Part shown: piece by piece, positions 1 to 6,049 of the stretch | Layout: each line of letters begins with the position of its first letter | Numbering within the stretch: the stretch's first letter is position 1 | Assembly: GCA_007136565.1 (NCBI GenBank) | Contig: SLGS01000026.1 | Coordinates: forward strand, 1-10,716 | Reading direction: 5' to 3' | Length of the DNA stretch: 10,716 nt | Source of the DNA: Clostridia bacterium | GTDB lineage: Bacteria > Bacillota > Sulfobacillia > SLMV01 | Position numbers and translations under genes: made by a program | Notes under the pieces: model-generated | The model's input: only the letters and a program-made list of their open reading frames with translations | Database searches by the model: none | Told to the model about the DNA's origin: nothing

Positions 1-690
1 CAGGGCCTCCACGAGGCGAGTGATCTCCTCGGGGGCATCCTTGGCGCCACCACCGATCCACACCAGCGGGCGCTCCGATTCGGAAAGGATCCTGGCGGCC
101 GCGGTTACGTCGGCGGGATCGGGCGCCACGTAGATGGGTTCGATGGGATCGCCGATCTCGATATCCGCCTCGGCCTCGAGGACGTCCGTGGGAATCTCTA
201 GGTGGATGGGCCTGGGTCTTTCGGTGCGGAATGAATCGAAGGCTTCGAAAATCGCTCCGGGGATTTGCCGGGGATCGTTGATACGCCTATTCCACGCCGT
301 GCACCCGTAGGTATGAGCCAGTTGATCCTTCATCTGGTGGAGCTCGCCCATATCGCGATCCACGTAATTCGTGTGGTTCTGGCTGGAAATCATCAGTATC
401 GGAGCGGAATCCGAGTAGGCCTGGCCCATGGCCGTCGCGGCGTTTGTTACACCCGGGCCCGTGATCACCAGGTTAACCCCGGGCATTCCCGAGGCCCTGG
501 CGTAACCGTCGGACATGAATCCACCGCCACCCTCGTGGCGGGTAACGATATGCTTCAGGCAGTGTTGCTGATCACACAAAGCCTCGTAAATCTCTAGCGT
601 ATGAACCCCCGGAATCCCGAAGGCGGTATCCACGTTTTCCCTCAGCAGAGCGCTCACCACGGCTCCGCCACCGGTCATTCTTTCACTCAT
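1..690 (-). CDS. Thiamine-diphosphate-dependent 2-oxo-acid enzyme, acetolactate synthase/oxo-acid decarboxylase type (N-terminal part)
   Basis: This is the first 230 codons of a gene that runs off the left edge; the family is usually about 540-570 residues. The ATG at 688-690 follows a strong GGAGGTGG (696-703) by five bases. Seen: FGIPG at residues 24-28, the RHEGGGGFMSDGYAR stretch with the cofactor-activating glutamate at residue 53, then GPGVTNAATAMGQAYSDS, which completes the pyrimidine-binding domain. RPRPIHLEIP follows and the central domain opens near residue 185. The PP-binding domain (GDG...N) lies outside the window, so the reaction cannot be fixed. The FGIPGVHTLE and GELHQ wording recalls 5-guanidino-2-oxopentanoate decarboxylase (AruI) more than biosynthetic acetolactate synthase, but that is a recollection of family sequences and not an alignment. 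It is probably cytoplasmic and the last visible gene of the minus-strand block, 168 bases after the preceding gene, with a hairpin in between. Confidence 0.9.
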   Translation of the reverse strand, partial: MSERMTGGGAVVSALLRENVDTAFGIPGVHTLEIYEALCDQQHCLKHIVTRHEGGGGFMSDGYARASGMPGVNLVITGPGVTNAATAMGQAYSDSAPILMISSQNHTNYVDRDMGELHQMKDQLAHTYGCTAWNRRINDPRQIPGAIFEAFDSFRTERPRPIHLEIPTDVLEAEADIEIGDPIEPIYVAPDPADVTAAARILSESERPLVWIGGGAKDAPEEITRLVEAL

Positions 691-801
691 CTTTGCCACC
701 TCCAAAAACGTCGACAATCGAGAACCATCGCCACAATGGTAATACGTCGGAGAGCGGGTGTCACGGCCGTCGGTTACGAAATTCCCCGCGCCACAAAGAT
801 A

Positions 802-837
802 TCGGGGGACCGCCCCCGTACGGGCTCGGTCCCCCGA
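802..837 (-). terminator. GC-rich hairpin after the UROD-family gene, without a U-tract
   Basis: A perfect 11-bp inverted repeat (802-812 with 827-837) has a 14-base loop that itself contains the palindrome CCCGTACGGG. Reading the minus strand, it lies 21 bases after the UROD-family stop and is followed by ATATCTTTGTGG, which is only a weak U-rich stretch. It may terminate or attenuate transcription, or protect the 3' end of the upstream message, before the thiamine-diphosphate enzyme gene. The structure is seen; its role is inferred. Confidence 0.55.
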
Positions 838-858
838 CTGAGCGTCCAGTGTCACTCG

Positions 859-1956
859 TCAGCCGAGATCTTGCACCGCCGCCACCGCGGCGCGCAGGTT
901 CTCCGAGGGAGTCTCGAGGTGTATGGGACCACCGGGCGCCACTATGAGTGCTCGACCCTCCACCTGGCTCACGGCATCTCCGATTTGGAGCGAGACGGCC
1001 GCGGCGGTCTCCCGATGCATCGTGTCCGCTTCGTTTATCCCGCCCATGAGCACGGCATCGGTTTTCATCCTGGCATCCCTGAGACTCGGCTTGGCCCATC
1101 GGTCGTGCCAGTTGAGGACGTCGATTGGGTACTCGATGACCTCGTCGAACATAAGATCATTACCGTGCATGTGAAGGGCCAGCAGGCTATCGCGATCACC
1201 GAGGGACATCAAGGGTTCGAGGTCCATCTTCATGGCATCGAGGGCGACGAGTTCGTCGTCGGTACTTTCGGTGCACGTGAAATACGAAATGTAGTAAACC
1301 CCATCGGCGATCTCGAGCGCCGCGTTGAGAAAGTCCCCCAGGGCCTCCGAAATGACCCGGTGTGCCCCACCGAGGCCGGACTCGTCACTTTCGGCGGTCA
1401 TTGCAGCCAGATCATCTCGCACCTGGTCACCGCGGAGGAAGAGGGCCGTGGTCAGGGGTCCATATACGGTGACCAGCATGGGTACATCCTCGGGGAGATT
1501 CCGCCGCGTCAATCGAAGTCCCCTGAGCACTTCGGTGAAAGGTTTCGATTCGGCCCCGTTGCCCCGCAGATCCGGCCAACGATCCTTTCCGGAAAAGGGG
1601 CGTACCGGATCCAGGGGTCGACCATGCTCGTCTATACCCTCTCCGCGGAGATAGCCCCAGGGTTCGGCGGTATAACCAAAAGTCGGCGTGAAGACAACGA
1701 GATCGAACCCGTAGCGCATCTGGAAGGCCAGGTGCACGCGAGCGAGAGCCTCCGAATCGTCAAACCCGGGAAAATGCCTCCAGGCTGTTATGGGAATTCG
1801 GTCCGACCTTTCGTGCATCAAGGCGGCCCGCAACCGATCCCACGAGGGACCGGATCTTCCCCAATTCTTCACGTCCAGACGTACATTCACCCGGGATCCT
1901 TCGTCGCTGCACCTCACCGTCTCATCTCCCCTTCTCACAATGGATGCCCAACACAT
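859..1956 (-). CDS. Uroporphyrinogen decarboxylase (URO-D) fold protein, non-HemE type
   Basis: The protein matches the URO-D superfamily of HemE and the corrinoid-linked methyltransferases MtaA, MtbA and CmuA. The opening WDRLRAALMHERSDRIPI (about residues 39-56) is typical of the family, as are the central GPLTTALFLRG (166-176), ADGVYYISYF (218-227) and LHMHGND (261-267) followed by INVLNWHDR-like residues 278-286. The HemE signature around PxWxMRQAGR is absent; TAWRHFPGFD stands in its place. The H-x-C zinc motif of MtaA/MtbA reads H262-M-H264. A role in haem synthesis is therefore unlikely; methyl transfer or decarboxylation in the operon's pathway is possible but unproven. The start is uncertain. 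The outermost ATG at 1956 has GGAG eight bases upstream. GTG at 1917 follows AGAAGGGGAG. GTG at 1890 follows AAGGA by six bases and gives a 343-residue protein that fits the family best. It lies 64 bases downstream of the amidohydrolase gene. Confidence 0.85.
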   Translation of the reverse strand: MCWASIVRRGDETVRCSDEGSRVNVRLDVKNWGRSGPSWDRLRAALMHERSDRIPITAWRHFPGFDDSEALARVHLAFQMRYGFDLVVFTPTFGYTAEPWGYLRGEGIDEHGRPLDPVRPFSGKDRWPDLRGNGAESKPFTEVLRGLRLTRRNLPEDVPMLVTVYGPLTTALFLRGDQVRDDLAAMTAESDESGLGGAHRVISEALGDFLNAALEIADGVYYISYFTCTESTDDELVALDAMKMDLEPLMSLGDRDSLLALHMHGNDLMFDEVIEYPIDVLNWHDRWAKPSLRDARMKTDAVLMGGINEADTMHRETAAAVSLQIGDAVSQVEGRALIVAPGGPIHLETPSENLRAAVAAVQDLG

Positions 1957-1983
1957 CGGGCCAACTCCATGGTTCGACAGTCG

Positions 1984-2014
1984 GCGGGGCGCTCCTCCTC
2001 GGGGAGCGCCCCGC
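1984..2014 (-). terminator. Strong intercistronic hairpin after the amidohydrolase gene, without a U-tract
   Basis: A perfect 12-bp stem (1984-1995 with 2003-2014) has a 7-base loop. On the minus strand it begins six bases after the amidohydrolase stop codon. The bases after the stem read CGACTGTCG, so there is no run of U. It fills most of the 64-base gap before the URO-D gene. It could be a partial terminator or a 3'-end stabiliser that lowers or separates expression of the downstream genes. The role is inferred from position only. Confidence 0.6.
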
Positions 2015-2020
2015 GGGATT

Positions 2021-3649
2021 TCATTGCCGGTTCTTACCCAGGACCCTACCCTTCCTGGCCCCGGTCACTCGCCCGTCCTCCACCGCGAGGGATCCGTTGA
2101 CGAATACGTACTCAATACCGCGGGGCGGTTGTAGGGGCTCTTCATACGTGGCCAGGGACTCGACGGTCTCTGCGTCGAACACTACCACATCGGCCTTCTT
2201 ACCGGCCTCAATTACTCCCCTATCGTCCAGCCCGAGGCGTCTCGCGGACGTCGAGGTCATCCTCTTGATGGCCTGGGGTAGTGTCAAGACCCCCCGATTC
2301 CTCACGAATTCGCCGAGGATCCTGGGGAAGGCTCCCCCCAGCCTGGGGTGGGGATGCGGTCCGTAGATCCCATCCGTGCAAGCCATCCCGGCGGGATGTT
2401 GCATCGCGGGCACGATGTCATCTTCGGTGCCCCAGAAGGAAATCATGGTCGCGGCCAGTTCCTCTTCGGCGAGGAGGTCCATGAGCGCATTGACGGGATG
2501 CTCGTCCATGCCGTCGGCAATTTCCTGTAGATTCTTGCCGATGACCCAAGAGTTCTTTTCGCTTTTCACCCAGGTGACCATCACCGAGGAGGGACCGCCG
2601 CGCGCGTACATGTTCTCCGCCTCGCCGGAACTTTCGGCACTGTTCAACTCTTCGTAAATTCGGAGGCGGGTTTTTGGATCCCGCAGCCTTTCGATCATGG
2701 AGCGCGTTCCGCCGGCGTGCACCCACTTCGGCAAGAGCGCATCCAACATGGTACTGCCCGCGGCATAGGGGTATTGGTCGAAGGTTACATCCAATCCCGA
2801 CGACCGCGCATCATCTATGGCGGCGAGGAGATCCGGCCACATTCCCCGGTTAGCCTCGCCCGCTACCTTGAGGTGAGAGATGTGAAGGGGGCAACCGCTC
2901 TTCTCGGATACCCATCTCATCTCCTCGAAGGAATCGAGTACGCGGTGGGACTCATTCCTCATGTGCACCACGAAGAATCCCCCGGCCTCGGCAGTGTAAC
3001 GGTTCAAATCCGCCAATTCTTCCCGATCCGCGTAGGAGCACGGTGGGTATATGAGGCCCGTCGAAAGGCCCACGGCCCCCGCTTCCATGCCCTCGAGGAT
3101 CATCTGCCCCATCTTTTCGCGATCCTCGGGGGTCGTCGGAACATCTTCGTCCCCTACCACGGCGGAACGGATGGGTCCGTGGGGCAACAGGTAACAGGCG
3201 TTGAGCTCCGGGGGTATGGCATCCAGGGCATCGAAGTATTCTTCGACGCTTTCCCAGGGCCACTGTGCGGGTTCCTCGCCCAACAGCCCCGACAATTTGC
3301 CCCGCCACTCTGCATGATCTTCCTCGGCCAAGGGCGCAACGGAGAGCCCGTCTTGACCCAACAGCTCGGTCGTCACTCCCTGCAGGAGTTTAACCCCCAC
3401 TCCCTCGGGGCGAAATAGCGCCAGATCCGAGTGAGAGTGCATATCGATGAAACCCGGTGCCACGACCTTGTTCGTGGCGTCGACGACGCGAACCCCGTCG
3501 GGAACCTCCTCGATTCCCCCGGCGAACACCTCAGATATGCCATCACCTTCGATGAGAACGTCTGCGCGGTAGGCGTCGGTACCCGTACCGTCTACGACCA
3601 TGCCGCCCTGTATCAAGAACCTATCCATCTCCACATTGGAATCGCTCAA
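2021..3649 (-). CDS. N-acyl-D-amino-acid deacylase (D-aminoacylase)-family amidohydrolase
   Basis: This 542-residue protein is a full-length member of the D-aminoacylase branch of the amidohydrolase superfamily. These are cytoplasmic TIM-barrel metal hydrolases that remove the acyl group from N-acyl-D-amino acids (EC 3.5.1.81) or act on related amides. Seen in order: the N-terminal beta-sandwich strand with VVDGTGTDAYRADVLIEG; APGFIDMHSHSD (metal ligands H71 and H73); TTELLGQDGLSVAP; HMRNE (H229); HISHLK (H258); TDGIYGPHPHPR (catalytic D426); and the closing GVIEAGKKADVVVFD of the second sandwich half. In characterised D-aminoacylases the position of D100 is the bridging cysteine of an NCG motif; here it is QDG. 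The start taken is TTG at 3647-3649, four bases after GAGGGGGGAG (3654-3663). An ATG at 3626-3628 gives a more family-like N-terminus (MDRFLIQGG) but has no properly spaced ribosome site. It is the first gene of the minus-strand block and diverges from the TetR gene. Confidence 0.92.
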   Translation of the reverse strand: MSDSNVEMDRFLIQGGMVVDGTGTDAYRADVLIEGDGISEVFAGGIEEVPDGVRVVDATNKVVAPGFIDMHSHSDLALFRPEGVGVKLLQGVTTELLGQDGLSVAPLAEEDHAEWRGKLSGLLGEEPAQWPWESVEEYFDALDAIPPELNACYLLPHGPIRSAVVGDEDVPTTPEDREKMGQMILEGMEAGAVGLSTGLIYPPCSYADREELADLNRYTAEAGGFFVVHMRNESHRVLDSFEEMRWVSEKSGCPLHISHLKVAGEANRGMWPDLLAAIDDARSSGLDVTFDQYPYAAGSTMLDALLPKWVHAGGTRSMIERLRDPKTRLRIYEELNSAESSGEAENMYARGGPSSVMVTWVKSEKNSWVIGKNLQEIADGMDEHPVNALMDLLAEEELAATMISFWGTEDDIVPAMQHPAGMACTDGIYGPHPHPRLGGAFPRILGEFVRNRGVLTLPQAIKRMTSTSARRLGLDDRGVIEAGKKADVVVFDAETVESLATYEEPLQPPRGIEYVFVNGSLAVEDGRVTGARKGRVLGKNRQ

Positions 3650-3916
3650 CGGACTCCCCCCTCGGGAATTGATCTGGTGCCGGATGAGATTGCGGTGCTA
3701 GCGTATCGAAGATCGCCCCGCTTCGTTGGATTTTCCTTCTCTAGCGCCGAGGGGATTCCTGCCGAGAGTGTGACGAACGAACCGGCATCCAAGAGTAGGC
3801 GACGTCTCCTCCCCCGCCTCATCGTCCGCCACCAAGCCTTTTCTTCCACTGCCATCGCTCGAAAGGGGGCGGATTCCGATGCGCCAGGGACGCTCGAGGC
3901 AGTGGTAATTCCGGGA

Positions 3917-3948
3917 GAGCCCGGGACCGCGCCAGCGACCCCGGGCTC
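3917..3948. repeat. GC-rich inverted repeat upstream of the TetR promoter
   Basis: GAGCCCGGG (3917-3925) and CCCGGGCTC (3940-3948) form a perfect 9-bp stem with a 14-base loop. It ends three bases before the putative -35 box of the TetR gene. It could be a protein-binding site, an insulating terminator for leftward or rightward read-through, or chance in GC-rich DNA. No U-tract follows on either strand. Confidence 0.45.
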
Positions 3949-3951
3949 GTC

Positions 3952-3978
3952 TTGACTGAACAGACCGTTCACTATAGT
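3952..3978 (+). promoter_or_regulatory. Sigma-70-like promoter of the TetR-MFS genes, probably giving a leaderless transcript
   Basis: TTGACT (3952-3957, five of six consensus bases) and TATAGT (3973-3978, five of six) are separated by 15 bases, shorter than the usual 17. Transcription would begin about 6-8 bases after the -10 box, which is at or just before the ATG at 3987. The mRNA would then have almost no 5' leader, in keeping with the lack of a clear Shine-Dalgarno sequence before this gene. The spacer holds a palindrome that would let the regulator block the polymerase. Confidence 0.6.
3957..3971. promoter_or_regulatory. Palindromic operator candidate for the TetR-type regulator
   Basis: TGAAC-AGACC-GTTCA is a 15-bp perfect palindrome with 5-bp arms. 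It fills the space between the putative -35 and -10 boxes and overlaps the last base of the -35. TetR repressors commonly bind inverted repeats of about this size placed over their own promoter, so autorepression relieved by a small ligand is the likely arrangement. Binding itself is inferred. Confidence 0.55.
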
Positions 3979-3986
3979 TTCGGGAT

Positions 3987-4697
3987 ATGGTGAGACGCGA
4001 AAGAAGTAATGAAGAAACCGATCATCGTTTCCGCGAGTTCATCGATGGTGCCGCGGAAGTGTTCCTCCGGCGGGGTTACGGACGTACCACGATGGCCCAG
4101 ATCGCAGAACACCTGGGCGTTGCCCCCGGGACGTTATATCTCTCCTTCACCGGCAAGGAGTCGCTTTTTCATCACGTCATAGCGGGACACCTGGATGAAT
4201 CCCCGATCCACTCGCCCCGACAACTTCCGGCATCCTTTCCCGGGTTGGATTCGACCTCGGTGATGCTCGAGAAGGGATTGCGGAGATGGGTGGACACGTC
4301 CGCCGTGGGCCGCCCTCCATCGGGGACGCCCTCGAATCCCGAGGACGAATTGAGGGCCGTCTTGCAATCGCTCTTCGACGGCATTCGCCGGCGGATATGG
4401 GTAATCACCCTGGTCGAACTGAGCGCCGAAGATTGGCCCCGACTCGATGAGATAACCCGCAGGGTGTTCCGCCAGGGCATGCGGGATGCGCTCGCAGACT
4501 ACCTCTCCATTCGAATGCGCTCCGGCGACCTGCGTCCCCTGTCGAGTTCCCGGGCCGCCGCCGAAATGATCCTCGAGGGTATGACCCACTTCGCAAAAGG
4601 TGACGGAGCGGAGAACCCCAGGGTACGCCAAACCCTCGTCGACCTCTTCGTCCACGGGCTCGTTGCGGACCACTGTGGGCGAGGTGATGCCCGATGA
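3987..4697 (+). CDS. TetR/AcrR-family transcriptional regulator
   Basis: This is a 236-residue one-component regulator of the TetR fold. The N-terminal DNA-binding domain (about residues 14-62) is clear. Helix 1 has AAEVFLRRGYGRTT, then MAQIAEHLGVAPGTLYLSF carries the helix-turn-helix with the typical G-x-LY-x-F recognition helix, and GKESLF closes helix 4. The rest is the helical ligand-binding and dimer domain, which names no ligand. The ATG at 3987 is the only start that keeps the whole DNA-binding domain. Its stop overlaps the start of the MFS gene (ATGA), so the two are co-expressed and translationally coupled, the usual layout for a repressor of an efflux pump. An internal segment at about residues 73-118 is rich in Pro, Ser and Gly and longer than in most TetR proteins. 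Confidence 0.93.
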   Translation: MVRRERSNEETDHRFREFIDGAAEVFLRRGYGRTTMAQIAEHLGVAPGTLYLSFTGKESLFHHVIAGHLDESPIHSPRQLPASFPGLDSTSVMLEKGLRRWVDTSAVGRPPSGTPSNPEDELRAVLQSLFDGIRRRIWVITLVELSAEDWPRLDEITRRVFRQGMRDALADYLSIRMRSGDLRPLSSSRAAAEMILEGMTHFAKGDGAENPRVRQTLVDLFVHGLVADHCGRGDAR

Positions 4698-5980
4698 AGC
4701 GATTTGCCGGCTGGGGTAACGTACCCGCCATGGCAATAACCAGCAGCATGTGCATCGGAGGCATGATGCTTTTCATGCCGGTACTATCACTGATCTTTCG
4801 GGATCTCGGTGCCACGGACTTGAACATAAGCATCTCAGCGGCCGCCTGGACTACGGCGGCGGCCCTGAGCCAGTACCTTGGCGGACAGTTATCGGATCGC
4901 GTGGGACGGGTTCCCGTATTGGTCACCGCCTGTTTCGGCGGCTCCGCCGCGCTGGCGGCGGCATCCTTTGCGACGTCGTGGATACCCTTTCTCTTCCTCT
5001 ACATGACGTTTCAATTCAACCACGCGGTGCAGATGCCCGTGTTCTCGTCCACCATCGGCGAATCCGTGGAACCCCGTCGCCGCGGTCGAGCCTTCAGCCT
5101 CGTGGAACTGTGCATCGCCATCGCGGCGGCATCCACACCCCTGATCGGCGCCAGGATGATGGAACTGACCGGTACACAGCAGCTGCTACTATTGGCCTCG
5201 GGTATGTGGTTCGGCGCCGGGATCATCAGGTATCGCCTCCTGCGAGAGACGCGCCCGACGACCACGGCGGGTGCTACCTTCGGTTTCTCCGAGGTGATCC
5301 GGGGCAGACTACTTTCCGTCACCCTGGTCGCCGTGGGATGCCAGGTGGCGTTGACCCTCACCAAGTGGGGGCCCTTCATGGCCCTGCACGCCAACGACTT
5401 CATGGGCCTCACCAGGGTGCAAATCAACACATACTACGCCGTGGGTGCAGTCTGCGCCGTGTTCATCAGCCCCCTCGCCGGCTCCCTGGTCGAGCGATTC
5501 GGGAGTTACATCACCCTGGGGATGAGCGTCCTGGTTTTCGGCTCCTCTTTCGTTCTCTGGTCCGTCCAAACCAGCATCCCCATGGTCATCGCTTCCTACG
5601 TGCTCATCGGGATTAGCTTCCAGTTCTGCATGATAAGCCTCGGCGCGTTCCGCGTCGCCGCCATCGACGACGAGGTGCGCGGCCGGGCTTTGGGGGCATT
5701 GGGCACCCTCGCTATGCTCACCGCCGCGCTATCGGTGCCTCTGATCGGTTACCTGGAGACGCAACTGGGCCCGTTCACGCCCTTCATCGCCGGCTTGGTG
5801 GTGGCGGTGGCCGTTTTCGCCCGACTCCTGGCGATGTATCGAAGCGGCGACGAGCACAGGCACGATGAGATCACCACCGTGGGACCCGCGGAAACCCTAG
5901 TCGGGACGCCGCCCGTCCCGGCTCCCGGCCCCCGGGATACCCGCCTTCCGCTGGACGGAGCTACACCCCCGAAGGAGTAG
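4694..5980 (+). CDS. Major facilitator superfamily (MFS) transporter, drug/metabolite exporter type
   Basis: This 428-residue inner-membrane protein has about twelve hydrophobic helices in two halves. The MFS motif A, GGQLSDRVGR, lies at residues 63-72 in the loop between helices 2 and 3. A degenerate copy, AGSLVERFG, sits at the matching place in the second half. The EVRGRALG stretch before helix 10 is also common in the family. The hydrophilic C-terminal tail of about 45 residues is rich in Pro and Thr and probably cytoplasmic. The start overlaps the TetR stop as ATGA, so it is likely repressed by that protein and induced by its ligand. MFS proteins paired this way usually export toxic compounds or metabolites; the substrate cannot be told. 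It is followed by a 69-base gap without a clear terminator, so the next genes may share its transcript. Confidence 0.92.
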   Translation: MKRFAGWGNVPAMAITSSMCIGGMMLFMPVLSLIFRDLGATDLNISISAAAWTTAAALSQYLGGQLSDRVGRVPVLVTACFGGSAALAAASFATSWIPFLFLYMTFQFNHAVQMPVFSSTIGESVEPRRRGRAFSLVELCIAIAAASTPLIGARMMELTGTQQLLLLASGMWFGAGIIRYRLLRETRPTTTAGATFGFSEVIRGRLLSVTLVAVGCQVALTLTKWGPFMALHANDFMGLTRVQINTYYAVGAVCAVFISPLAGSLVERFGSYITLGMSVLVFGSSFVLWSVQTSIPMVIASYVLIGISFQFCMISLGAFRVAAIDDEVRGRALGALGTLAMLTAALSVPLIGYLETQLGPFTPFIAGLVVAVAVFARLLAMYRSGDEHRHDEITTVGPAETLVGTPPVPAPGPRDTRLPLDGATPPKE

Positions 5981-6049
5981 TCCCAAAGCCCACCGAAAGA
6001 TGATATCAAGGCCACGATGCCAGTATTACGGAAGGGTGGAGTATAGCTC

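Larger units (their letters stand above)
3650..3986. promoter_or_regulatory. Divergent intergenic region between the amidohydrolase and TetR genes
   Basis: These 337 bases separate two divergent transcription units and must hold the promoters for both. The right end carries a clear promoter and palindrome for the TetR gene and, just left of them, a strong GC hairpin; each is listed separately. No convincing -35/-10 pair is visible for the leftward genes; only the ribosome site GAGGGGGGAG at 3654-3663 is clear. An open frame on the minus strand (3646-3972) crosses the region, but it starts inside the TetR operator and its product is arginine-, serine- and proline-rich without recognisable domains, so I do not call it a gene. 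Confidence 0.6.

Noticed and set aside
601..2100. Long plus-strand open frame of 499 codons
   Set aside because: It lies antisense to the URO-D and thiamine-diphosphate genes, crosses their intergenic hairpins, and its product is rich in His, Gly and Arg without domains. It is a by-product of GC-rich codon use on the other strand.
2717..3418. Plus-strand open frame of 233 codons within the amidohydrolase gene
   Set aside because: It is entirely antisense to a gene with intact catalytic motifs and has no domain signature of its own.
3646..3972. Minus-strand open frame of 108 codons ending in the start of the amidohydrolase gene
   Set aside because: The TGA overlaps the TTG start, which could suggest coupling. 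However, the frame begins within the TetR operator, crosses a strong hairpin, and its product is low in complexity without homology that I recognise.
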